64,000 nucleotides of DNA from Gigaspora margarita (GCA_009809945.1 WTPW01000870.1:65999-129998), one strand, 5' to 3'. Shown: positions 22,913 through 34,489, counted from the stretch's first letter. The notes: generated by a model not told the origin, from the sequence alone. Program-made: numbers and translations.

Positions 22913-23859
22913 AAATTTAACAGTTTGCAATATTGCAGATTAATATTTAAAAAAATAAAAATATTATCAGTTAGGGTAGGGTTTGAACTAGTATTAAAGT
23001 TAGAATTAAAAAACATATATATACTGTATACAAAATTAAGTATTAAAAACTTTTAATTAGAAGCCCAAGATTAGTTTACATAATGAAATTTCAAGATATT
23101 TAAAATTTTTAATTTTTTTTATAATTTTTCTTAATTTTTATTCATTTTTGTTATACAAGATCCTGTGACCTAATTGGTTAATCATATTAAACTGTAATAT
23201 AGCAACCTGCAATATTTATCAATATCTATAAAATTTTTATAAAATTTTTATATAGTTTACCAATCATTTTTTGGTGATATCTCAGCATACACTAGGCCAA
23301 TTTGAATATTTAACTACCATTAGATGCATCATAGTAAGCTCTACAACTTTCAATTAATTGACTTGAGCTGTTAATAAAAAAATTACTTACCATAGTGGTA
23401 ACTGTAAGATTTTAGCATATAATAAAAGTTTATATTGTGCTTATTCCAAAAATTCACTATTATTCCAATATGATAATAGTGCTAATCTTATTTGGATCAT
23501 CAATTAAATATAGTAATTGATTGTATTGATATTTTTGAATCATTCCATTGTTGCGAGCAGTATAACCTTCTTAATATAACACTTGCAATATAGTACATGG
23601 CAACAGAAATCTTTTTAGAGTTAGAAGATTTGAAACAGTGTAAAGTGAAATATTTCCTCACTGTGGTAGTTCAATATATTTACTCAAAGAGCAGGAGTGT
23701 ATTTAATTGAGCAAAGACATATTTTATTTAACTATGTTACAAGACTTGGCTATAAAGCTATTTAAAGATTTCTGTAACTAAAGAATTGCAAGAAACAAAT
23801 TCCTAAGTTAAGGAAAGAAAAGGCTAGAATTTATATATCTTTTAATATTACTAATTCAA

Positions 23860-24022
23860 ACGGTTAAAATGGTAGAAATAGCAGAAGTAGTAGAATGGTA
23901 GAAATGTTAAAAATGTTAAGTATGGTAAGAAGATAAGAATGATAAGAATAGTAAAAATGGTAAGAATGGCAAGAATAATAAAAATGATAAGAATAGTAAG
24001 AATAGTAAGAATAGTAAAAATG
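23860..24022. repeat. 9-nt minisatellite, AATGGTAAG-like
   Basis: Units such as AATGGTAAG, AATAGTAAG and AATGATAAG repeat head to tail about 17 times with single-base changes. The reverse-strand frame rich in Ile, Thr and Leu is an artefact of the 9-nt period. Confidence 0.85.
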
Positions 24023-25059
24023 GTAACTATTCTATCTGTACTTTTACTATATAATACAATAACATAATAATACAATTAATATAAAAATAATAACAAAATA
24101 ATAACAATAATAAAATAACAAAAGAAATAATACTAATTTATTAAAGAAACTAAAATTATATATAACATGTTCTATAAGTTTTAAAACAATTTAGTCTTGA
24201 ACTAGCTAAAGAAAACATTCAAGCCCTGTTAATAACCAGGTTAATCTTTAGCAGTATTTCAAATTTATTCCTTTACTGGAATAAGGAAATTTATCTGAAA
24301 ATAATTATTAAATTTGATTAACACCTTACTAATTAAGTATCTAAAATTTGTAATTATTAATAATCTATTAGTGTGCTTTGAAACAAGAATGCAATCTTGC
24401 AATTGATTATTCAAACCAGTTTTTTAGACTGCTCTGTCCTAGTTCCTAATCTGATTCAAGCACATTCATTGTGGATAGTTATTATAAATGATACTATATA
24501 ATCATTCTAGAAAATAATCTATTCTTTTTTTGATTTATTAATTTTATCTTTAATATGCCAAGGTAAATAAATGACACTTATACAGTAAAAAATTAAGTGC
24601 AAATCCTATTAACTTTGCTAAACAAAATTCTCTATCAGATTTTAAATAAACTAATTACAACTTACAAATCTAAATTTGTTTTTTGTATATAAATAATAAT
24701 TGCACAATTTTACTATCTGATAATTTGAATAGTATATAAATACCTTGTGTTTCTTCATACTGCTAATAATTTAAAATAGCTTATGTTTAAATATGATTAT
24801 TATACAAAATATTATCTATCTTGTATTTTAAGTTGCATTTTATTATATTTACAGGTAGCTAATTTTTATTATACCTGCTATATGTGCATATGTGTTTTTG
24901 CTATAGGCTTTGATAATCTATATCTTATAATACAAGTAAGAACAATCATGAAAAAAAATTATCTTATTCTTAATCAACACAATATATAATATTTGATTAG
25001 CATTTTCTTTTACATATCAAAAAATAATCATTATGCAATACATTCTCACTGTAATATAC
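24023..25059. other. AT-rich intergenic stretch, nothing firm
   Basis: A plus-strand frame of 68 codons (24783-24989) follows a TATA-like AGTATATAAATACC at 24731. It is Tyr/Cys-rich and low in complexity, and contains TTTACAGGTAG-like splice words. I do not call it a gene. No other feature recognised. Confidence 0.5.
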
Positions 25060-25410
25060 AACAACCTGTTTACTATCTGAAAACATACCTCAGAACTATA
25101 AATTCAAGACCTTTAATATGTTATAACTATAAATATTTATATTATTAATTCATGCTTAGCATGAGACTAAACCCCCTTGTAAACAATAATAAGGTGCTTC
25201 TGCTTTTTTATTAGCAAAAATATTATAATTGAACAATTAATACAAATACTCATTATTATTATAACTTTTCTACATTTCATTTAACTATTTTAACATATTA
25301 TGGTAGCAATATATTAAATACAATTTCCAATATAAAAATCTTTAATCTCGCATTGCTTATCAAATAATATTAAAAAATAATATAATAATAAAGCAAATAT
25401 TCATTTTTAA
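25060..25410. repeat. Diverged direct copy of 20280-20640
   Basis: Runs colinear with 20280-20640: CTGTTTACTATCTGAAAACA, ACCTCAGAACTATAAATTCA, TACTCATTATTATTATAACT, CAATTTCCAATATAAAAATC. It lies immediately 3' of the microexon gene, so the duplication may once have included part of that locus. Confidence 0.6.
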
Positions 25411-25531
25411 AATATATTTTAACTACAAAACCACTATCCCCTTATAGTATAAAATATCAATTATACAAATACTTGTACATTTATACAATCATTTTCTTGT
25501 GCATTGACCCATAATGAAATAAATCAAAATT

Positions 25532-28500
25532 CTAATCTGATAAAACATCACTAGAAATTTTATAGAGCATTTGTTAGAATATACAAATGCTTATTTTAAT
25601 ATTACTAATAATTTTAAAAATAAATATAACAAAGCTTATACTTACATACTAGTAATTTTATAGAAATATTTGTTAAAGTATATCAAATGCACATTTTAAT
25701 ATTACTAATTTTTTTAAATATAAATATAAAACAAAGCTTATACTTACTCGCTAGGAATTTTATAGAGGCATTTGTTAAAATATTAGTCAAAGGCATAGTT
25801 TAATATCACCAATAATTTTAAAAATAAATATAACAAAGCTTATACTTACCGGCTAGTAATTTTATAGAAGCATTTGTTAAAATATTAGTCAAGTGCATAG
25901 TTTAATATCACCAATAATTTTAAAAATAAATAGAACAAAGCTTATACTTACAGGCTAATAATTTGCAGAGATATTTGTTAAAATATTCATCAAATATATT
26001 CTTTAATTTTAAAAATAAATATAACAAAGCTTATACTTACAGGCTAATAATTTGATAGAAAAATTTTAAGATATTATTAAATGTATTTTTTAAAAATAAT
26101 AATTTTAAAATTGGGTAAGAAATAGATTTTTCTAGTAAAGGCTATATTTACCATCTAATAATTTAACAAAAGATTAGTATTAAGTTATAATTAGCACAAT
26201 ATAAAATCTACAAAATTTTAGAAACTACTATAATAGAGCTTAACTTACTTTCTAATAATTTAATAAAAAAAATATGCATTGTAAATTTATAAATAGCATA
26301 ATTTAGAACCAAATAAAAATTTGTGCTTACCCACTAATAATTTGACAGAAAACATTTAAAATAAAGCAAAATACATATTTTAAAAATCATCAAATAATAA
26401 ACTTTTTTAAAAAACAATAAATAATAAACATTCTTACGAGCTAATAATATACAAAACCATTTGTTAAAATATTAATTCTTAGATTATATTTTAAAAATTG
26501 TCATAATAATAGTAATTTTAGAGGCATTTGTTAAAATATTTGTCAAATGCATATATTAATATCACTATGATTTTGAAAATAAATATAACAAAGCTTATAC
26601 TTACTCGCTAGTAATTTTGTAGAGGCATATTAAAATATTTGTCAAATGCATATTTTAATATCACCAATAATTTTAAAAAATAAATATAACAAAGCTTATA
26701 CTTACCCACTAATAATTTTACATATAGAGGAATTTTTTTAAAATATTTGTTAAATGCATAGTTTAATATCACCAATAATTTTAAAAATAAATATAACAAA
26801 GCTTATACTTACAGGCTAATAATTTGACAGAGACATTTGTTAAAATATTCATCAAATATATACTTTAATTTTAAAAAATAAATATAACAAAGCTTATACT
26901 TACAGGCTAATAATTTATAGAGGCATTTGTAAATTATTTGTCAAATGCATATTTTAATATTACCTAAAAATAAATATAACAAAGCTTATACTTACTCACT
27001 AGTAATTTTATAGAAATATTTGTTAAAGTATATCAAATGCACATTTTAATATTACTAATGTTTTTAAATATAAATATAACAACAAAGCTTATACTTACTT
27101 GCTAGTAATTTTATAGAGGCATTTGTTAAAATATTAGTCAAATGTATATTTTAATATCACCAATAATTTTAAAAATAAATATAATAAAGCTTATACTTAC
27201 TCACTAATAATTTTATAGAGGTATTTGTTAAAAATATCAAATGCATATTTTAATATTACTAATAATAATTTTAAAAATAAATATAACAAAGCTTATACTT
27301 ACAGACTAATAATTTGACAGAGACATTTGTTAAAATATTTGTCAAATATATATTTGAATATTACTAAGAATTTTAAAAATAAATATACAAAGCTTTTACT
27401 TACGGACTAACAATTTGACAGAGATATTTGTTAAAATATTTGTCAAATATATATTTTAATATCACTAGTAATTTTAAAAATAAATATAACAAAGCTTATA
27501 CTTACGTGCTAATAATTTGATAGAGAAATTTTAAGATATTTATTAAATGCATTTTTTATAAATAGTAATTTTAAAATTGTGTAATAAATAGATTTTTCTA
27601 GTGAAGGCTATAGTTACCATCTAATAATTTAACAAGAGAATATGTATTATTAGGTTATAATTGACACAATATGAAATCTAGCAAAATCTTAGTAACAACT
27701 ATTATAAAGCTTAAACTTACTTTCTAATAATTTAATAAAGAAAATATGCATTGTAAATTTATAAATAGCATAATTTAGAATCAAATAAAAAAAATTTACA
27801 AGTTAATAAATTGCCAGAAACAATTTTTAAAATATTGTAACATGTGTATTTTAAAAATTAAATAATAATATTTTTTTAAAAAAATATACTCACCCACTAA
27901 TAATTTACAAAAACATATGTTAAAATATTTATTACCAGATCATATATTAAAAAATTATCATTATGAGTTAAATTATCAAATAATGATTTTTTTTAAAAAA
28001 AAATATACTTACAAGCTAATAATTTACAAAAAATTTGTTAAAATATTTATTATTAGATTATATCTTAAAAAATTATCAATGAATTTAAAAACTTATAATT
28101 CTTATATATACCAGCTAATATTTTGCAAAGACATTTGTTTAACAATGTATTAATAGATATAAAATGTATAGTTTAAATTATCAAGTAGTAAGTTTATAAA
28201 TATTCGTCTGAAATAAGCACACTCTTTTTGCTATAATATTAGCCATAACTATTGTAAAACTGGAACAAAGTTGGTATAGCAAGTACCAGTTGTGCTTATT
28301 CTCATGATAATAAAGTTTATGTTTACCATCTAGCAATTTGAGAAAAAAAATTTATAGTTATTAAATGTAACTTATCATAAAATTAAGTGTAACTTATATA
28401 TTATTAAGCGAAATTTAAAAAGCATGTACTTCTTGCTAATAATCAAAATAAAAGAAAATGAATATAAGGTTATAAATAATAGCAATAATAATTTAAATAT

Positions 28501-30540
28501 AATAAAACTTATACTTACGGACTATCAATTTAATAAAAGAATAAATAATTTAAGTTATAAAAAAACTTTCAAATGAAAAATTTAGAATACATACGGACTA
28601 TCAATTTAATAAAAGAATAAATAATTTAAGTTATAAAAAAACTTTCAAATGAAAAATTTAGAATCAAAATATAATAAAGTTCAAAATTACTTGCTAATAA
28701 TTTATTAAAAGCATTTGGTAAAATATTTATTTTAACAATTATTAATAATAATTTAAATATAATAAAACTTATACTTACGTGCTAATAATTCAGCAAAAGA
28801 TAGATGTATTTATGAAATTATAAATAAAGTCATTTAAAATCAAATAAACCATTTAGAAACAATATAATAAAGTTCATATTTACATGCTATTATTAATTTA
28901 ATAAAAGAGAAAGTGCATTATAAAGTTATAATAGCATAATTTAAAAATCAAATAAAATATTTAGAAACAATATAACAAAGTTTATATTTACACGCTATTA
29001 ATTTAATAAAGAGAAAGTGCATTATAAAGTTATAATAGCATATAATTTAAAATAAAATAAAATTCTAAAGACAAATACAATAAAGTACATGCATACCAAC
29101 TAAAAATTTGACAAAAGAAAATGCACATTTTGGATTATTAAGTGTATTTTAAAATTTATCAAATAAAATGTTAAAATTATATAAAACTTATACCTACGCT
29201 CTAATAATTCCACAATATTCAAAAGAATATATTATAAAGTTAGAATCAACATTAAAAATCATAATTATCAAATGAAAAATCTAGAAACAAATATAATGAA
29301 GCTTATACTTACAAGCTAATAATAATTCAATAAAGAAATAAGTATTATAAATTTATGTAAAATCAAAAAAAAGTTTTAGAAGCAAACATAATGAAGATGA
29401 AGCTTATACTTACCCACTAATAATTCAATATAGAAAAATATGCGTTATAAAACTTAATAATAAATTAAATAAAAATTTTCAAAACGAAAATAACAAGGTT
29501 TATATTTACAGACTAATAATTTGGCAGAGGCATTTATTAAAAATTTGTCAGATTAAAATTATCAATAATTTTAAAACAAATATAAATTAGCTTATACTTA
29601 CGGGCTAATAATAAATTTTTAAAAATTAACAAAAATTTTAAACAAATATAACTAATAATATAGTTCATACTTACATGCTAATAATTTAATGAATAAAATA
29701 AACATTATAAGTTATAATTAGATCATTTAATATCAAATTAAGTTTTTAAAAACAAATAAAACTTATACTACATAGATGAAACTCAGTAATATTAAAAATA
29801 AAGGTAATAATACAATAAAAGAAAATGCATATTATATATATTATAAAGTCATCAAGAACATCATCTAAAACCATCGATTGTGAGGTTTAGAACCATTACA
29901 CTTTACTTGCTAATAAATTTAATTAAAAAAATTCGTTACAAATTAATTTAAATCAAATAAAAATTTTAGAAACGAATATAATAATGTTTATACTTACTTG
30001 CTAATAATTTGACAGAGGCCTTTTTAAATTATTTGTCAGATTCATATTTTAAAAATCATCAAATCATAAATATAATAAAAAAAAAAATCAAATAAAGCTC
30101 ATACTTACGTGCTAGTAATTCAATAATAATTTAGATACAATTATAATAAACTTATGCTTACCATCTAATAATGTGCATTAAGTTTATAAATAATGCTAAC
30201 AATTTGTGAAACATCAAATGGTAATTCTAGTTCATAACAAAACAATGAAGTACATACTTTCTAATTAAATAAAAAAAAAAAAAGTATATTAAGGTTATAA
30301 ATAACCAATTGAGTATCACAAAGAAATTTTAGTACATAGCAAAAACAATAGAAAAGCGTTATATAATCATCAAATGATAATTTCAAGAATAATTCAATTC
30401 AAATAAATTTCATGTTATGTTTAAAACTTTTATAAAACAATGTATCAAATTAACTACCTTTTTGTTAAAGGCGAGGCAATAGTCGAGTGAACATTTAACG
30501 TTAAAATAACAAGAACGAAAATGATGTAAATTAATTTCAT
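25532..30540 (-). CDS. Secreted six-cysteine peptide gene made of 3-nt microexons
   Basis: Exon 1 (30540-30458) starts after TATCACA and encodes MKLIYIIFVLVILTLNVHST, then IASPLTK plus two bases of the next codon. This is a signal peptide (hydrophobic core IIFVLVILTL) followed by Lys-Arg once the next exon supplies an A. The reading then continues through 43 exons of 3 nt and one of 6 nt, all in phase 2 (each gives one base to the previous codon and two to the next). The last exon is 25550-25532, ending at a TAG stop. The assembled frame is 78 codons with no internal stop. The ~50-residue mature part has six cysteines spaced C-x9-C-x8-CC-x3-C-x13-C, the framework of inhibitor-cystine-knot (knottin) peptides. 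Every Cys codon is TGC split by an intron. Role unknown; a secreted effector or signalling peptide is a guess. No resemblance to a named protein is claimed. Transcription of the locus is unproven. Confidence 0.85.
25551..30457 (-). repeat. Intron/microexon tandem array; microexon coordinates
   Basis: The typical unit on the minus strand is GTAAGTATAAGCTTTGTTAT, AT-rich sequence, a branch-like TTTTAACAAAT, then AATTATTAG or AATTACTAG, then a free 3-nt exon. No AG lies between branch site and acceptor in typical units. Upper coordinates of the 3-nt exons in order: 30260, 30164, 30111, 30000, 29909, 29677, 29604, 29512, 29416, 29315, 29200, 29099, 28994, 28886, 28781, 28693, 28597, 28521, (6 nt at 28435), 28329, 28114, 28015, 27896, 27723, 27620, 27508, 27406, 27305, 27203, 27101, 26998, 26906, 26815, 26708, 26607, 26440, 26333, 26251, 26154, 26043, 25954, 25852, 25750, 25648. 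Cys codons arise at 30164/30111, 29099/28994, 28329/28114, 28114/28015, 27620/27508 and 26154/26043. Introns are mostly 70-115 nt; exceptions are 197 (first), 50 (30161-30112), 229, 212, 170 and 164. Donor variants: GTAAAT, GTATGT, GTAGGT, GTGAGT, GTACAT. Decayed units are visible near 29770, 27798 (acceptor AA) and 26510. Confidence 0.85.
28210..28303. mobile_element. Small MITE inside an intron of the microexon gene
   Basis: GAAATAAGCACA at 28211 and the inverted TGTGCTTATTCTC ending at 28303, followed inward by GCTATA and TATAGC, form short inverted ends. It sits in the 212-nt intron between the microexons at 28329 and 28114 and explains that intron's extra length. It resembles the AATAAGCAC family at 2050-2241. 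Confidence 0.55.
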
Positions 30541-30615
30541 TGTGATAGTATTAAAAAAAAAACGAATTTATCAGATGAAATTATATAGTTTAAAACCTTT
30601 ATCGAGCTCAAGTTG

Positions 30616-30623
30616 TATTTATA
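30616..30623 (-). promoter_or_regulatory. TATA box of the microexon gene
   Basis: TATAAATA on the minus strand, 76 bases upstream of the ATG at 30540, a usual spacing for a TATA box and a short leader. The start context is CACAATGA. Confidence 0.55.
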
Positions 30624-32236
30624 ATTAAAAGGCCAGGCTTAGTATTTAGATTCATATCCTTTTGTGGCTTGTTAATTTTTTCTGAAAAAAATACATATTT
30701 TTTTAACAACAATTTATGCATTTATTTACAATATGTGTTCCGCGCCATTTCTCAATTCACTATATGTCAATTCAAATTAAATCGCCATAGGCCGTTTTGC
30801 AATCTTTACAAATTTACGATAAATATTTGTTGTTTGGAAAAGAACGAGTTTAAGAGTTTAGTACTAATCGAGCCTTATATAGCTGTATAGTGTTCGATAT
30901 GATGGTTTATATACAGTGCTTGATATACGTGTTAGGATAATAATTTATGGTGTCGAAGTTTAATCACTTAAATTTCATATCTATCACACTTATACAATTG
31001 ATTTAATTTTCGATTTACTTTTTTAAGTAGACGAAAAGATAATTAAAGTAATTAAGGGTTGGGTTATTAATTATATAAGAATAGTGTAGCGAATTTTAAG
31101 AGTACTTTGAAATAATAAATCGATTAGAATGTATTTAAATAAACTGCCTATTATTTAAGTTTTGCTAATCTAACAAATGTCAGTTTTATTTAAAACACCT
31201 GAGACATCGATTCTTATTTCCCACTCTATAAAGACATTGAAAACTTTATTAAAGGTGTGTTTTTATACATTCTCATAAATTACAAGGCAAATCGAGTGAA
31301 GTCTTAGTTTCTTAGAAACTAAACTTTCACCCGTTACCCATTGAAACTAGAATCATGACTTCGCTTTACGGTCACACTCCTATGTTATCACCGTAACAAT
31401 ATGCAAAATATTATAAATATAATTAAAAAAAATTAGCTTTACATCCATTCGTTTTGAATGCAGAGTTAGGTGAAGCAATTTACGCAAATGCGAAAGACTA
31501 AACTTAAAACCGGGAAAAGACGAAACCCCTAGAGAAAGTCGAAACACCCGACGAAAATAAATTCTCTAAGGCTTTGGAGAAGTCCAAGCCATGTTGGTAA
31601 ATAAAAATAATTTGTGTATGCTGTTAAGCACAGCATGTGGCTCATATGAAGAGATACATTTAAGAAAACTAAGCTTCAGCTTGGAGTTTATAATTAAATC
31701 AACGCAGCCTTGAAAATTCATAGCCTGAGATCTTATATTTATTTTAAAAGTTCTCATTAAGGTTGTTTAAGTAAATATTTAATAAAATTGATTATTAAAC
31801 TATTATGATTTTTCAATTTAATATTTTGATGTTGAAACTTTAAAGCAGCATACATAAGGCTTTTTGAAGTTGATTATTCGGTTAGTTTCACTTTCCAGGA
31901 CTCTCGGGAGGGGGTAAAATGAAACGAACATATATAAAAATGATTAAAGATGGGCCAATTTCATTGGTTGATGTAAATCGAGAGTCATCCATTGTTTTGA
32001 TTGGTTGTTCATTTTTGGGGGAGACTTCATGATGTTAACCGAAAAATTAATTGTTGGAAGGAATTATGTAGCGACACATATTACTCAATTACCACCAAAA
32101 ACAAATAATACCACACAATATACTCAATAAATAAAGTCGGTATGATTTGGCAAGGTTAAGGCATTTAAGGTATATGGTGGGAACACCGTGGCAGTTTATT
32201 ATCAAAAGTTTATTTTATTATCACTTTTGTGCTGAT
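30624..32236. other. Noncoding stretch upstream of the microexon gene
   Basis: Unlike the DNA to its left, this region shows no obvious repeats and has a more even base composition. Frames such as 31566-31757 (minus) and 30669-30890 (plus) match nothing I recognise. It may contain the promoter of the microexon gene. Confidence 0.5.
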
Positions 32237-32474
32237 TAGTGTTTGGATCCGTGGAGGTATCTATCCGGATATCCGGATAATATTCGGATATCCGATCTTA
32301 ATTTTAGTTGACGGATAGGATTTGACGGATATCCGGATAGGACTTGGTAATATCCGGATAATATCCGGATACTATCCGGATACAGACTTAAAAAAAGGTA
32401 CGGATATCCGGATTTATAAAAATGATGACGGATGATCAAAAAAGTATCCGGATTGTATCCGGATCCAATCACTA
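32237..32474. mobile_element. hAT-type MITE, ATCCGGAT motif, 8-bp target duplication
   Basis: Left end TAGTGTTTGGATCCG and right end (reverse complement) TAGTGATTGGATCCG are flanked by a perfect 8-bp duplication, GTGCTGAT (32229-32236 and 32475-32482). The 238-bp body repeats TATCCGGATA and CGGATATCCGGAT about 15 times. The motif is itself palindromic. No coding content; frames across it are artefacts. Confidence 0.92.
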
Positions 32475-32554
32475 GTGCTGATAACTTTACACGAAAGTCA
32501 AAAACTAAATTTACTTATAACAGATTACATGCGGGCGGTGAAAAAGAACAAATC

Positions 32555-32965
32555 CAAGCACACAAAAAGTATTTAAGGCCACGCAAGTTGGTTTTTCGTT
32601 TTGCATTACCCGCCGTCCCATTTTTTCAATTTTTTCAATTTTTTTTTTTAGACCCCAATTGTGCCAATTGTTCGATTTTTGACATATATTTTTTCCCGCT
32701 ATCTTCATCCGGTGTCTCCCGATGGAGACCTTAATTTCCCGTAATTGTCCGATAGGACTGACAGGAAAAATNTGACTGCCGGCCCAATTTTTTAATTCCT
32801 TGTTGTGCAAAATGAACAATTAACCTTGTATAACCTTAAATGTGAACATTATTCTATTTGCAGTAAAAAAAAAAAACCGTCCGTCCGTCCCGAATTTTGA
32901 AATACATGTAATACAAAACGAAAAATCAACTTTGCGCGGCCTATGCCCAAATCCTACCAGTCTTT
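32555..32965. repeat. Inverted repeat pair around a T-rich centre
   Basis: GGCCACGCAAGTTGGTTTTT, CGTTTTGCATTAC near 32577-32610 is inverted near 32908-32943 (GTAATACAAAACGAAAAATC, AACTTTGCGCGGCC). Arms of about 35 bases enclose about 290 bases. The centre contains one ambiguous base. Short overlapping frames here are not convincing genes. Confidence 0.6.
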
Positions 32966-34430
32966 TTACACTGCCAAGGTTTAGTTTAAACTCATCCGAA
33001 TTTACACGAGGCCTTGCAATTTAGATGGGTGGCTTTGCTTCCAGGTACTTGTATTTGGTTCATGGGGTCTTGGTGGGCTTAGAGTGACTTGGGAATGATT
33101 TCTTGGCACCTTGAATCAGGTCTTGGTCACATTTCTCTGGGCACGTGGTAACGAATCTGGCAGATGTAGATTTTGCCTCTAATAATATATAGTCGATATT
33201 AATAAGATAGCTGTACGACATAATTGCGTTAGAACCAAGCATAAAGGCAAAGTAGACATAAAATTATACATATTTATAAAAATTACAACAAATAACGCCC
33301 CAACGCGCTATTACGCGAAATACGGCAAATTAAATTTATTAGAAGCGAGAATATGAATTCTCAAAAACGTTTAAAGGCAAAAAAAGCATAATCAAGTGAC
33401 CGAGTACGCATTTTATACATATTTGTATTATATTATCTTTAATTTGCGTTATAATACTATGTATGTTTAATTTATATATTTTAGGAAATTTAGTGTTACA
33501 AAATCATTTTTAAAAAATGATTTAATAAATAATAAAAGATTATGCAAATTGATATATTTAATAATATCGATATATCTAGTTATAAAAGATACAGGGTAAA
33601 CATCAAGTCACATGAATTTGGTTAAAACCTTGTTTCACGATATCCTAACACGTGTTATGTACTTTACACGAATGATTATTTGTAGTCACGTTTCGAGATT
33701 AATGTGATTTAACGAAAAGAATATTTGTTTTTAATTTTCACGTTCTTGATCTTATCACGTGACTGATGCTGATTGGTCAAAATCATAAAGTATGGATGAA
33801 AATTAGTAAACATCTCAATTACTCTCAGATATTTTAATTATACCAGTGTTTATTAATAAAGTTTGATGAAACTAATTTTGAATTGGCGAATGGTTTCGTT
33901 AAAATTACATGCCTAATTCGAAACTGACAAATGAAAAATCAAAATACAGTTGATCAACTTTTATTGAGTTTTTAAAATGACCTCTGAATAAGTTAAATCT
34001 TAAAGTTTTTTCCAAATTATGCTATTTCATTATAAAGATTATCGGGTTATACATGAAAACAGTATTAATGAACTTTTTCAGTTCGTAATATAATAATATT
34101 GACTATACAAAAAATTGCAAGCACGCACAAATGTAGATTTTAGTTTTCATTACGTGAAACCTGAAGCAGGTAATGTTTTTTTAGTATTGATGGCCTCTTT
34201 GTAAAGCCAACGGATATCTCAAGATGATCGACGCATTCATCGCGTAATATTGAGATGTGATTCATCAAAATGGAAAAATGACAAAAAAAAATAAAATAAA
34301 TAAAAAAATAGGTAGATATGATAATGCAAGCATAAATCTTAAATTCACGTAGGCCGTTTTATTTCCATTATGAAATAATTATTGTCTTACATTTCATCAA
34401 TCTTCATAAGTTTCGTCATCCATCAATTCG
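32966..34430. other. Noncoding stretch, nothing recognised
   Basis: Moderately AT-rich, without clear repeats. CGCGCTATTACGCGAAATAC near 33307 resembles the ends of the 301-1412 element. CACGTG-type words occur near 33650 and 33755. No gene recognised. Confidence 0.5.
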
Positions 34431-34489
34431 TTATTTAGAAATTGCTTTATTAAAGGTGTCAATATGGAAGTTTCATTATTTGACAGGCA

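Larger units (their letters stand above)
21561..23427. mobile_element. Fold-back element carrying a retroposon insertion
   Basis: Left arm (21561-21756: TTTTATTATATGCTGAAATC, CCACTATAGTAAGTAATTTT, GAAAGTTGTAAAGCTTAC, GATTGGCTAACTATATAAAA) is inverted in the right arm (23235-23427). Arms of nearly 200 bases make it a long-arm fold-back element of the same broad family as 13915-15292. The space between contains a 1138-bp retroposon (21775-22912) plus about 300 bp of AT-rich sequence. Confidence 0.75.

Noticed and set aside
27791..27805. A CTT microexon at about 27800-27798
   Set aside because: The donor GTAAAT is present but the acceptor reads TTAA instead of TTAG; treated as decayed. Including it would add one codon without changing frame.
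29760..29800. An additional microexon near 29770
   Set aside because: A donor-like GTAGTATAAG is present, but the expected TTATTAG acceptor three bases before it is lost; omitted from the model.
25560..30200. A CRISPR-like array (repeats with variable spacers)
   Set aside because: The variable parts are 3 nt, the repeats carry GT...AG splice signals and a branch site, the organism is a fungus, and the triplets join into an open frame with signal peptide and stop.
25560..30200. A plain noncoding satellite
   Set aside because: Start codon, signal peptide, Lys-Arg site, consistent phase, absence of stops, six-Cys framework and a closing stop codon would not be expected together by chance.
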